Of a DNA stretch of 64,000 nucleotides, positions 27,728 to 36,652 are shown piece by piece (the stretch's first letter is position 1; each line of letters starts with the position of its first letter). The notes beneath the pieces were generated by a model that was given only the letters and a program-made list of their open reading frames with translations, searched no databases and was not told the DNA's origin. Origin of the DNA: Promethearchaeota archaeon (GTDB lineage: Archaea > Asgardarchaeota > Lokiarchaeia > Sigyniarchaeales > SOKP01); NCBI GenBank assembly GCA_016840085.1, contig JAEOTA010000081.1, forward strand, positions 124,001-188,000. The letters are read 5' to 3'. A program made the position numbers and the translations under genes.

Positions 27728-27798
27728 AATAAAAGTCAAAAATACTTAAACTCAAGAATGCTAAACGTATTAAATGAAGGATTAATATCATGCAAATC

Positions 27799-27862
27799 AA
27801 AAAAATATTTAAATTTATCATCATGACTTAATATAAAAACTTTTTCTTTAATATCATTAACT
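27799..27862 (+). promoter_or_regulatory. Duplicated upstream region with TATA-like box
   Basis: The segment before the first GT-C-like gene is similar to 30290-30355 before its paralog: AATATTTAA with flanking A tracts, then CATGACNTAAT and a short A/T leader to ATG. The AATATTTAA element is a plausible archaeal TATA box, about 45 bases from the start codon. Conservation between the two copies supports function, although recent duplication alone could explain it. Confidence 0.35.
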
Positions 27863-30073
27863 ATGTTAATCGTAGACCATTATTTTATCATTACTTTTTT
27901 ACTTTTCATATCTTATTTTATTATGATCTCAATATTTGGTCTTGCTGTTCTCTCAATTTTCAAAAAGAAGCTGTATAAAAATAAAATTACTTTGTCATTA
28001 ACTCTACAATATTTTTCTATAGGGTTATGTCTACATATCATCTATTCGATGATTATTGTATCATTTCAAATATTTAACTTCTTCACGATTTACTTGCCTT
28101 TCATAATAGCAGATATTTGGTTCTTGATTTATTACTTAAAAAAATATAATATCGATATAAAATTTAAAATCCACTCTCTTAATAGGAATAAAACAATAGA
28201 CTTTTTTAAAAAGTATAAAACAGAGATTCTAATTTTAATTGTAATATTTTTTATGCTGTATACTTTACAAATGTATTTTATCTGGCAACGTTTAGCATTT
28301 CCAAGCAGTGATCCTTTCTTTTGGTTTAAAACTATATGGTTTGTTCATGAGAATGGAGCTATTAATTATGAATATATAGAAGGCTATACCCCTGGTTATG
28401 TATTATTTGTAGCATCCATGATCTCTGTTACTGATAATTATTTTATAGTATATTATTTTTGTAAATACATCCCTATTTTTTTATCAGTTGTCAATATTCT
28501 CGTATTATTTGAGATTTCAAAAAAACTTTTTAAAAAAAGAATATATGTCTTTTTCACACTCTCAATTTATCTAAGTATGAGTTATTTATTTTATCGATAT
28601 CAAATGCTTTTACCTTCTACATTGGCTACCACATTAGGATTCTTATTCTTATTATTCCTAAGAAAAGGGGCAATTTCGAATTTAATTTCAAAAGATCTAA
28701 AATTGCGAACACCCTCCTTAAAAAATATTAATAAACATGACAAGGTTTATAGAGGGTTAATCCTTTCAGGAATTTTTATGGCACATCCTTTATATGGGGC
28801 TTTTTATTTACTTTTTTACTTTTTATATGAAATATATATATTTATATCTACCATAAAATTGAAAAGAAACATTTTGGTATCAAGAACTTCGTTTACAATA
28901 AAATTTTTTGCTAATATTGTTTCATTGCTTTTAATTTTTGCGGGCTTACTACTTCCTTGGCTTATAGGTGCATCAATTTACCTAGATTACCCTTTATATA
29001 GTCCATTTTTACATTATTTTGCTACTCTTTATTTATATAATCCTTTAACTGGAATTGTGAAGATTGGGAAATTTTTTTATGATATAGCAATAGAAATATT
29101 ATATAAATCTGTTTATTATGATATAGACAGATATATTCTTTACGATTTTTTTGATTTATTTCGTATTTCAAGAATAAACTATTTCTATGTATATACTTTA
29201 GATATTGGAATTATAATAATTATAATAGGAATATTACTGCCATTTAATAGATTTTTTAACTTTAGTGAAAAACAAAAAAATATAGTTAGATTTATTAAAT
29301 TTACTTTTATTTTAAGTGTCTTTCTTTTCATTTTTAGACAAATTATTGATTTAGATGCATTACCATTTTTTACAGGATTGGATAGTTTTTTAAGTAGGTT
29401 TCTTAGACGTTTAATTGAATTATTTTCAGGTTATTGGGCAGTTATATTTGTATTATCTTTTTATTACTTTTTTTTCCTAATAAAAAATATCTTTTTTGAG
29501 TTTAAAGCTGTTCTGAATTATTCTAAGAACAAAATTATGAAAAAACCTTTCTTTATCAATAAATTAAATAGATCTTTATTAAAATTCAAATCTATTATAA
29601 AGAGTTCTAACAAGAAATATCAAAAAAAAATTTTAAGCGTTCCAATTATAGTTATAATAAGCCTAGTAAGCTATTTTTTTTATACTACTAATTATGGGAG
29701 GATTTATTATTATAATCATTTTTTAAATAGTCAAACCGACGCAGTTATATTTGCTGGAAATTATTTTAATGAAAACCCATTAGAAGAAGAAACTTTAATA
29801 CTTGTACAAAAAATAGAAGGTAGATTTCTTTATGATTTAATTGTTTTTAATAATTTAAAAATAATTTATTACAAATTTTATTTTGGATTAAATTTTTCTG
29901 AATTTAGAAATTACTACGAATCTCAAAATGTTACTTATATCTTATTTAATGGATATTTTACCTTTGTACAATATGCGAATAAAAATTATTTTTACAGAAA
30001 TCTAACACTATATTTTAATATTCTTTACCGAAATAGCAAAGAATGGGTATTTGCAAAGTTAAAAATAGAATAA
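27863..30073 (+). CDS. Polytopic GT-C-like membrane protein, paralog 1
   Basis: 736 residues with about a dozen hydrophobic spans spread over residues 1-620, then a short soluble C-terminal domain. After the third span comes an external-loop motif, RLAFPSSDPFFWFKTIWF, near residues 148-165. A D-P next to aromatic residues in the first large loop resembles the D-x-D-like catalytic loop of GT-C enzymes (oligosaccharyltransferase and PMT relatives). GYTPGYVLF follows, and a C-terminal FAGNYFNENPLEEET repeats in the paralog. The probable role is transfer of a lipid-linked sugar or glycan on the outer face. The neighbour at 30356 is a close paralog with an almost identical core. Family call is tentative. 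Confidence 0.7.
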   Translation: MLIVDHYFIITFLLFISYFIMISIFGLAVLSIFKKKLYKNKITLSLTLQYFSIGLCLHIIYSMIIVSFQIFNFFTIYLPFIIADIWFLIYYLKKYNIDIKFKIHSLNRNKTIDFFKKYKTEILILIVIFFMLYTLQMYFIWQRLAFPSSDPFFWFKTIWFVHENGAINYEYIEGYTPGYVLFVASMISVTDNYFIVYYFCKYIPIFLSVVNILVLFEISKKLFKKRIYVFFTLSIYLSMSYLFYRYQMLLPSTLATTLGFLFLLFLRKGAISNLISKDLKLRTPSLKNINKHDKVYRGLILSGIFMAHPLYGAFYLLFYFLYEIYIFISTIKLKRNILVSRTSFTIKFFANIVSLLLIFAGLLLPWLIGASIYLDYPLYSPFLHYFATLYLYNPLTGIVKIGKFFYDIAIEILYKSVYYDIDRYILYDFFDLFRISRINYFYVYTLDIGIIIIIIGILLPFNRFFNFSEKQKNIVRFIKFTFILSVFLFIFRQIIDLDALPFFTGLDSFLSRFLRRLIELFSGYWAVIFVLSFYYFFFLIKNIFFEFKAVLNYSKNKIMKKPFFINKLNRSLLKFKSIIKSSNKKYQKKILSVPIIVIISLVSYFFYTTNYGRIYYYNHFLNSQTDAVIFAGNYFNENPLEEETLILVQKIEGRFLYDLIVFNNLKIIYYKFYFGLNFSEFRNYYESQNVTYILFNGYFTFVQYANKNYFYRNLTLYFNILYRNSKEWVFAKLKIE

Positions 30074-30289
30074 TTAATAAAATTTTATTGAAGAAAAATA
30101 TCTTTACCCTAATAAATTAAATTATAATTATTATAACTGAAAAAATACTCAAAATTGTAAAATATATTTATAAAACAATTAACTAAACTAATTTTTTATT
30201 TAAAAGGTGAAATTTATAGAATTTGAATTTAAAAAATTTTGAATATAAGGCATAATAAATTTTAAAATAAAGGTAATTACTAAAGAAAT

Positions 30290-30355
30290 CGAAAAAATAT
30301 TTAAGTTTTTTACCATGACATAATGCAAAAACAAGTTTCTTTAAGTTAATTGTTT
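30290..30355 (+). promoter_or_regulatory. Duplicated upstream region with TATA-like box
   Basis: Counterpart of 27799-27862 in front of the second GT-C-like gene: the AATATTTAA element, then CATGACATAAT and a leader reaching the ATG at 30356. The preceding 200 bases (30074-30289) are low-complexity AT-rich DNA with nothing else visible. Confidence 0.35.
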
Positions 30356-32557
30356 ATGTTAATAGTAGATTTATTCTTTATAATCACTTTCTTTCTATTT
30401 ATCTCATATTTCATTATAATTTCATATTTTGGTTTTGCGATTTCATTTTTTTTTAAAAATACGTGTTATGAAAGAAGAATTACTTTATCATTAATATTGA
30501 AGCGTTTTTCTATTGGACTATGTTTCCACATTTTATATTCGATAATTATTGTATCACTTCAAATATTTAATTTCTTTACAGTTTATTTACCATTTGTTAT
30601 AATAGATATTGGATTTTTAACTTATTTCTTAAAGAAAAAGAATTTTTACTTAAAATTTCGAATACAAAATATTAGTTGGAATAAAATAATAGATTTTTTT
30701 AAAAAGTATGCAACAGATATTCTAACTTTAATTGTAATATTTTTTATGCTCTATACTTTACAAATGTATTTTATCTGGCGTCGTTTAGCATTTCCTAGCA
30801 GTGATCCTTTCTTTTGGTTTAAAAATATATGGTTTGTTCATGAGAATGGAGCTATTAATTATGAATATATAGAAGGCTATACCCCTGGTTATGTATTATT
30901 TGTAGCATCCATGATCTCTATTACTGATAATTATTTTATAGTTTATTATTTTTGTAAATATATCCCGATTTTTCTATCAGCTGTCAATATTCTCGTATTA
31001 TTCGAGATTTCAAAAAAACTTTTTAAAAAAAGAATATATGTCTTTTTCACACTCTCAATTTATCTAAGTATGAGTTATTTATTTTATCGTTATCAAATGC
31101 TTTTACCCTCTACACTGGCTACTACATTAGGATTTTTATTCTTATTATTCCTAAGAAAAGGAGCAATTTCGAATTTAGTTTCAAAAGATCTAAAATTGAG
31201 AACACCCTCCTTAAAAAATATTAATAAACACGATAAATTATATAGAGGATTAATCCTTGCAGGAATTTTTATGGCACATCCTTTGTATGGAGTTTTTTTT
31301 TTACTTTTTTACTTTTTATATGAAATTTATATATTTATAATAACAATAAAATTGAAAAGGAAAATCTTGTTATCAAGAACTTCGTTTACAATAAAGTTTT
31401 TTGTTAACATGGGCTCTTTATTTTTAATTTTTATCATAATGTTATTTCCATGGCTCATAGGAGCATCGATTTACCTAGATTACCCATTATATAGCCCATT
31501 TCAGCATTATATTGCTCCTAGTTATTTATATAATCCTTTAAACGGCATCATAGAAATTGGAAAATTTTTTTTTAACTTAGCTAGAAACATATTATATCAA
31601 TCTATTTATTATGAAATTGATACATATATTATGAATGATTTCTTTAAAGCTATTCGTGTTAGTAATTTGAATCATTTTTATAGGCATACCATGGAAGTTG
31701 GAATAATTTTTATTGTAATAGGAATATTGCTACCATTTAATAGATTTTTTAACTTCAATGAAAAGCAAAAAAATATAATTAGATTTATTAAATTTACTTT
31801 TGTTTTAAGTGTCTTTCTTTACATTTTTCGACAAATTATTAATTTAGATGCATTACCATTTTTCACCAGAATAGATAGCTTTCTAAAAGTTTTTCTTAGA
31901 CGCTTATTTGAATTATTCGCAGGATATTGGGCAATAATTTTTGTATTATCATTTTATTATTTTATTTTTCTATTTAAGAAGATCTTTTTTAAATTTAGAG
32001 CATCTCTAAAATATTCTAAAAATAGAATTAGGAATAAAATATTCTCAATCAATATCGTTATGAGATTTTTAACTAAATTAAATTTCATTACCCAAATTCT
32101 TAAAAAATTAAATATTAAAAAAAGAGAAATCCTAAGCATCCCTATTATTATATCTGTAATAATTATAAGTGGATTTTTTTATACCACGAATTATGGGAAC
32201 ATTTACTATTATAATCATTTCCCTAATAGCCATACTGACGCCGTTATTTTTGCGGGGAATTATTTTAATGAAAATCCATTAGAAGAAGAAACTGCAATAC
32301 TTGTCAAAAAAATAGAAGGTAGATTTCTTTATGATTTAATTGTATTTGATAATTTAAAAATAATTTATTACAAATTCTATTATGGGTTAAATTATACAGA
32401 ATTCAGAAGTTTCTATGAACCGCGAAATATCTCTTATGCATTGTTTAATATAAAATATTCTTTTGAAGAATTCAAGGCAAATTTGACCATTTATTTTGAA
32501 ATTCTATATCGAAATGAACAAGATTGGATTTTTGCTAAATTAAACACCTTTAGTTAG
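30356..32557 (+). CDS. Polytopic GT-C-like membrane protein, paralog 2
   Basis: About 733 residues from the ATG at 30356. A TTG six bases earlier also starts the frame, but the ATG matches the start of its paralog (MLIVD). Same layout as paralog 1: many membrane spans, the RLAFPSSDPFFWFKNIWF loop near residue 148 and FAGNYFNENPLEEET near the C-terminus. Residues ~130-325 differ from paralog 1 at only about ten positions, while N- and C-terminal parts have diverged much more. The last 20 residues are shorter and end in KLNTFS. The role is likely the same class of lipid-linked glycan or sugar transfer, perhaps with another specificity. Confidence 0.7.
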   Translation: MLIVDLFFIITFFLFISYFIIISYFGFAISFFFKNTCYERRITLSLILKRFSIGLCFHILYSIIIVSLQIFNFFTVYLPFVIIDIGFLTYFLKKKNFYLKFRIQNISWNKIIDFFKKYATDILTLIVIFFMLYTLQMYFIWRRLAFPSSDPFFWFKNIWFVHENGAINYEYIEGYTPGYVLFVASMISITDNYFIVYYFCKYIPIFLSAVNILVLFEISKKLFKKRIYVFFTLSIYLSMSYLFYRYQMLLPSTLATTLGFLFLLFLRKGAISNLVSKDLKLRTPSLKNINKHDKLYRGLILAGIFMAHPLYGVFFLLFYFLYEIYIFIITIKLKRKILLSRTSFTIKFFVNMGSLFLIFIIMLFPWLIGASIYLDYPLYSPFQHYIAPSYLYNPLNGIIEIGKFFFNLARNILYQSIYYEIDTYIMNDFFKAIRVSNLNHFYRHTMEVGIIFIVIGILLPFNRFFNFNEKQKNIIRFIKFTFVLSVFLYIFRQIINLDALPFFTRIDSFLKVFLRRLFELFAGYWAIIFVLSFYYFIFLFKKIFFKFRASLKYSKNRIRNKIFSINIVMRFLTKLNFITQILKKLNIKKREILSIPIIISVIIISGFFYTTNYGNIYYYNHFPNSHTDAVIFAGNYFNENPLEEETAILVKKIEGRFLYDLIVFDNLKIIYYKFYYGLNYTEFRSFYEPRNISYALFNIKYSFEEFKANLTIYFEILYRNEQDWIFAKLNTFS

Positions 32558-32756
32558 ACTTAAATAATTGTGGAATAAATAGTAGTAAAATATTCATTTT
32601 ATTATTATTAAATATAAATTCAATGAATCGATTATTTTAGATCATTAAAAACGCAGGATACAATTAAATTTATATTTTAAAAAGCTATTATATTATTCAA
32701 AAAAATCTTATTAAAAACATATAAAAAAAATAATAAAATCTGACAAAAGGGCAAAT

Positions 32757-33605
32757 TTGTTGAAAATCCTAAGTTCTGAAAAGAAAATTATATTAGATTC
32801 TAAAAATCACGTCACAAATCAAAAACAAGAGACAGGCTTCAAATTTCAGGAATTGTATGATTATTTAAATCAATATAGGCTCAAAGATGATCAAATTTTG
32901 TTATCTATCGTGTTACCTGCTTATAATGAAGAAAAATCAATTAAAAAAATATTAGAGAGTCTCCCTAATGATAGTTCTATTGAAATAATTGTAATTGACG
33001 ATAATTCATCAGATGGTAGTATTAAAGAAATTCAAAAAGTAAATGATCATAGAAAAATTAAACTATTGAGACATAAGAAGAATCGAGGTTATGGTGGAGC
33101 AATAATCACTGGAATCAAACATGCTAAAGGTGAAGTAATCGTAACTATGGATTCTGATGGTCAACATTCTCCTAAAGATATTATTCAATTAATAAAACCA
33201 ATTTTTGAGCATGAGGTTGATTGTACTATCGGTTCAAGATACTTAGGGGGCAATTATTATGATTTACCATCACTAACGAGACTAGGGGAAGCGATTATAG
33301 AAAAACTGCTTCATATTTTTTTTGGTCAGAAAGTAATGAACAGTCAAAACGGTTTTCGTGCTTTTAATAGAAAATTGGTTCCAATCTTTAAAGATGCAAA
33401 ATATTATGGATTTACTTATGCTACTGAGATGATAATTTTAACGTTAATTAATGGATGTAAAATAAAAGAATGCCCAATTAAAGTGTATGAACGTGCGTAT
33501 GGAGTTTCAAAAATTAGTATGAGAAAGCTGGCCTTTAATCTCCTTATTTGTTTTTTACGATACTATTTTCGAAAGCTTTTAATGCTTTTTACAAGGAAAA
33601 AATAG
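32757..33605 (+). CDS. GT2 glycosyltransferase, dolichyl-phosphate mannose synthase-like
   Basis: 282 residues from a TTG start (AAAAGGG lies 8 bases before it; no ATG is available near the conserved start). After a ~45-residue N-terminal extension, the GT-A core is SIVLPAYNEEKSIKK, IIVIDDNSSDGSI, GYGGAIITGIKHAKGEVIV and MDSDGQHSPKD, with the D-x-D-type metal site. Then comes GSRYLGGNYYDLPS and the QNGFRAFNRK acceptor loop. Such enzymes transfer a sugar from an NDP-sugar to a polyprenyl/dolichyl phosphate. It lacks C-terminal membrane spans beyond a hydrophobic, basic end (RYYFRKLLMLFTRKK). It directly follows the GT-C-like pair, which could use the product. Confidence 0.87.
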   Translation: MLKILSSEKKIILDSKNHVTNQKQETGFKFQELYDYLNQYRLKDDQILLSIVLPAYNEEKSIKKILESLPNDSSIEIIVIDDNSSDGSIKEIQKVNDHRKIKLLRHKKNRGYGGAIITGIKHAKGEVIVTMDSDGQHSPKDIIQLIKPIFEHEVDCTIGSRYLGGNYYDLPSLTRLGEAIIEKLLHIFFGQKVMNSQNGFRAFNRKLVPIFKDAKYYGFTYATEMIILTLINGCKIKECPIKVYERAYGVSKISMRKLAFNLLICFLRYYFRKLLMLFTRKK

Positions 33606-33840
33606 AAATAAAACTTTATTTCAATATTTAAAACCATTTTTAAGAAAAACTGCTTATAATCAAACTGAATTTAATAATCAAATTAATTTTTTGAAAGAAA
33701 ATGGTTTTCAGTACTTATTAACAGATCAAACTTTCATATCTGAATACAAAAGTGGAAATTTATTCATTAATAATTTCTACAATATAACATTATATAGATG
33801 TGGTGATTTAAATTTATATTATGCACCATATTTCAATTAA
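33604..33840 (+). pseudogene. Unidentified C-terminal gene remnant
   Basis: A reading frame of about 78 codons with normal amino-acid composition (QINFLKENGFQYLL, then GNLFINNFYNITLYRCGDL) runs to the TAA at 33838-33840 but has no start codon. It begins right at the stop of the GT2 gene. The aromatic, Asn-rich ending resembles the C-terminal tails of large membrane glycosyltransferases in this locus, but I cannot assign a family. It is the first of several broken genes between 33.6 and 36.4 kb. Confidence 0.45.
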
Positions 33841-34263
33841 ATTATGGAGAACGATTGCAGATCTTAACCAAAATATTAATATATATGGATAAATCAGGTA
33901 CCGTTAGTCCAGAAATCCAGAGAAAAAGGCTATATTTTTTGTGATGGGATCATTTGCAGTGAAAAAGAAGGACCTCTTGAGCCTGATCCAAAAAAAATTG
34001 GTATTATTATTGGGGGTTATGATCCTGCAATGATAGATCTAACAATAGCAGAATTATTTAATTATGATTATAAAAAAATACCTCAATTATATAAATTATT
34101 TAATCTTAAAACTAGAAAAATTTCTACTAATAATCCTACAGATTTGAGATTATATTCAAATTATTCTAATTGGAATAAAAAAGATATTAACACCTTAAAT
34201 CATAGAATAAATTTCACGCTTAGTTCTGGATGGATACATCATATTGAAAAAAATAATAGGTAG
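33821..34263 (+). pseudogene. Frameshifted C-terminal fragment of a DUF362-type protein
   Basis: One frame from 33821 reads ISIKLWRTIADLNQNINIYG and stops at 33890-33892. A second frame then continues YMDKSGTVSPE, LYFFCDGIICSEKEGPLEPD and IGIIIGGYDPAMIDLT, ending FNYDYKKIPQLY and the TAG at 34261-34263. Placed end to end, these match the C-terminal half of DUF362-domain proteins (W-R-x-x-x-D-L-N, then D-G-I-x-x-x-E-G-P, then D-P-x-x-x-D). The N-terminal half is missing. The intact family is iron-sulfur-associated or of unknown function and occurs in glycan loci. The fragment is dead by both frameshift and truncation. Confidence 0.65.
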
Positions 34264-34309
34264 AAAAGAAATATAAAAATATTTTTTTGAAAAATGAAAT
34301 TTAAAAATT

Positions 34310-34470
34310 TTACCCTTTAATCATCAATATCAATTAAAATGGGCCCAATGGATTACAAGATTCAGAAAAAAAGCACTAATTTTAGATTATGGATGTGGTT
34401 TAGGAAAAGTTGTTTTAGCGGGAAGGAAAATCGGATTAAACATACTTGGAGCAGACATGTTTTTCAGATT
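34310..34470 (+). pseudogene. N-terminal fragment of a class I methyltransferase
   Basis: The frame starting near 34310 reads FNHQYQLKWAQWITRFRK and then KALILDYGCGLGKVVLAGRK with a clean motif I (DYGCGLGK) and LNILGAD, the acidic ribose contact. It has no matching start codon in frame, and homology stops around 34460, where the reading frame of the flippase takes over. It is the broken front of a methyltransferase gene fused by deletion to another gene. Confidence 0.6.
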
Positions 34471-35765
34471 ACATTGGAACTTATTTTATGATTAAAGTAG
34501 TATTATTAATTATCAATATTATAATTACGTTAGGATTATTAGCAATATTACAAATATGGAGCACTGTATTTATTGTGTTCAGCTTACTTTTACTCTTTTC
34601 TAAAATTTTCTTTTGTATAGGAAATATATTTATAGTTAACCTAAGGATAAAGCTTAAAATTTTCAAGGCTGAAATGCCTAATTTTTTCGTTATAACTGGG
34701 AATAGTCTTTCAATAATTTATCTTGCATTCAATACATCTCATATTTCTGATCCGATATTATACCTAAGCGTTTCAAATTTCATATTTTATACATTTTTTG
34801 TAATAATAATATTTTATCTGTCGAAAAATGAGATTAAAATTAACAACCCTAAGAAAGATTTAGCTCGTAATTACATTAAAGATGCAAAACCTTTAATATT
34901 CTTTTCAATGATATCGATAATAGCAACATACTTAGGAAATCTGATTCTCTATTATTCATTTGGTAATGAGTCTCTTGGTTATTTTAGCAGTGTAAACACA
35001 TATTTAATTCCTGTTTTATTATTAATCTCAGGAAGTATTAGTTCGATATATTTAGCTCTTTTTTCACAAGATTTTGAAAAGGAAGATTTTAATTCGATAA
35101 AAACAACTTTGTACATCATTGAAAATTACTCTTCAATCTTATTCCTGTCTATTATAATAATAATTCTCCTTAATGGAGAGTTAATTATATCAATATTTTT
35201 ACCGAACTTTCTTGAAGCTGTTCCTATTCTTTATATTATGATATTCATGCCCTATCTCATCGCAATCTCTCAACCATATAGCTGGCTCCTAGTCGCAGGA
35301 AAAAAGCAAAAAATTAATGCTCGTGTGAATTCTTTTGTCTCTATCCTCATAATTTTTTTAATGCTTTACTTTATTCCACAAGAATTATTTTTCTTTCAAA
35401 CTTTAGGTTTAGGTGTAATAGGTGATGCTTTAGCTCAAACAATTCCATGGATTTTTTGGACATTTCTATGTCGTTATTATATTAACAAAACTCTTAACAT
35501 AAAATATCAAAAAACAATGATTTTACAGTTTTTTTTAGCAATTCTGACAATAATAATTACATTCTTTATCAAAATCTTTCTTAATGGCATATTTCCTGGA
35601 AATCTCATTTTACTACTAACATTATCATCAATTATAGCAATGGGTATATTTATTGGGTTTTTAATCATTTTTAAAGAACTAAAAAGAGAAGATTTATCAT
35701 TCTTCATTGAAATTTTGAAATTAAAAAGTTACACCGAATCCGTAAAAAAAGAATTTACACGTTAG
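34446..35765 (+). CDS. MOP-type polysaccharide flippase, N-terminally truncated
   Basis: 439 residues from a TTG start; eleven or so hydrophobic spans. The sequence enters mid-protein: FSDYIGTYFMIKVVLLI looks like the cytoplasmic loop and span that in Wzx/MATE-like flippases follow the first three spans. KPLIFFSMISIIATYLGNLILYYSFG and QPYSWLLVAGKKQKINARV are typical flippase elements. The complete family has 12-14 spans and ~480 residues, so about 100 N-terminal residues are lost. The first ~7 codons are shared with the methyltransferase fragment in another frame. Whether this protein works is doubtful; a second, complete flippase lies at 36653-37897. Confidence 0.65.
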   Translation: MEQTCFSDYIGTYFMIKVVLLIINIIITLGLLAILQIWSTVFIVFSLLLLFSKIFFCIGNIFIVNLRIKLKIFKAEMPNFFVITGNSLSIIYLAFNTSHISDPILYLSVSNFIFYTFFVIIIFYLSKNEIKINNPKKDLARNYIKDAKPLIFFSMISIIATYLGNLILYYSFGNESLGYFSSVNTYLIPVLLLISGSISSIYLALFSQDFEKEDFNSIKTTLYIIENYSSILFLSIIIIILLNGELIISIFLPNFLEAVPILYIMIFMPYLIAISQPYSWLLVAGKKQKINARVNSFVSILIIFLMLYFIPQELFFFQTLGLGVIGDALAQTIPWIFWTFLCRYYINKTLNIKYQKTMILQFFLAILTIIITFFIKIFLNGIFPGNLILLLTLSSIIAMGIFIGFLIIFKELKREDLSFFIEILKLKSYTESVKKEFTR

Positions 35766-36391
35766 GGAGCAGTTTTTATTTCAGTTTTAAATGATTTATC
35801 TTCAATAATTTCAACGTAAGAATTTTTTTCTAAATTGTATTTTTTATAATAAAATAATTTTTTTGCTTTTTCTATATTCATAATCAAAGTATCAATCATG
35901 ACATTTCCAACAAAAAAAATTTTAGAGGAATCAATCCCTTCTCTTTTTAAATTAATTTCAGCACTTTTTTCAGTTGTAAATAAAAAATCTGACAACTGAT
36001 CTGTCAGAAGCCGATTTACTTCTTCTGGCATTTTTTGATCAAAGCTTCTTAATCCCGCTTCTACATGTGCTACTTTTATAAATAATTTTTTGGCAACCAA
36101 TGCACATGCTAGTGTAGAATTAACATCTCCTACAACTAAAACTAGTGAAGGTTTATCTTTAAGAAGAAATTCTTCAAATTTTACCATAATTTTCGCAGTT
36201 TAAGTTGCGTGAGAAGCTGAACCAACATTTAAATGTATATCTGGTTCCGGAATTTCAAGATCATTAAAATTTTTTTTTGACATATTATAGTCGTAATGTT
36301 GACCTGTATGAATAAATTTATAAATGATATTTTTTTTTTTTAATTCTTGTATCAAAGGAGCGATTTTAACTAAATAGATTAATTTTTTCAT
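35762..36391 (-). pseudogene. Shattered UDP-N-acetylglucosamine 2-epimerase (WecB-like)
   Basis: Reading from 36391: MKKLIYLVKIAPLIQELKKK lacks the usual G-T-R-P-E loop, as if about eight codons were deleted. FIHTGQHYDYNMS and GSASHAT follow. An in-frame TAA (36200-36202) sits where relatives have Gln, and the same frame goes on with TAKIMVKFEEFL, VLVVGDVNSTLAC and VAHVEAGLRSFDQKMPEE. After KNSYV the homology ends and a short unrelated tail follows, ending opposite the flippase stop. Three separate lesions make it a pseudogene. The intact enzyme epimerises UDP-GlcNAc to UDP-ManNAc. Confidence 0.85.
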
Positions 36392-36578
36392 TGAATTTTG
36401 TCTATTTTTTAAAATTAATAAAAGCTTATTTTAATAACTTAATAATATATTAATATTTAAATGTAAATTCTAAGGATTCATTTTAACCTTAAAAACCTCT
36501 CCCTATCTTTAATAATTTTATCCTAAAGAGTTTTTATATTTATGAGTATAAAATAACTTATAAATATAAACTCAAAAA

Positions 36579-36605
36579 CTTATAGTCTCTCTTTGGAACT
36601 ATAAG
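36579..36605. repeat. Short inverted repeat in intergenic region
   Basis: CTTATAG at 36579-36585 and CTATAAG at 36599-36605, separated by 13 bases, lie about 50 bases downstream of the flippase gene's stop on the minus strand. The 7-bp stem may be a minor terminator or a chance match. The rest of 36392-36652 shows no gene. Confidence 0.25.
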
Positions 36606-36652
36606 ATGTAAACTCGGGATTACCCTCTTTATTGCTCAATTTTATAGGATAA

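Noticed and set aside
33604..36391. Transposon insertion as the cause of the broken genes
   Set aside because: No transposase, terminal inverted repeat or target duplication was visible; the junctions look like simple deletions.
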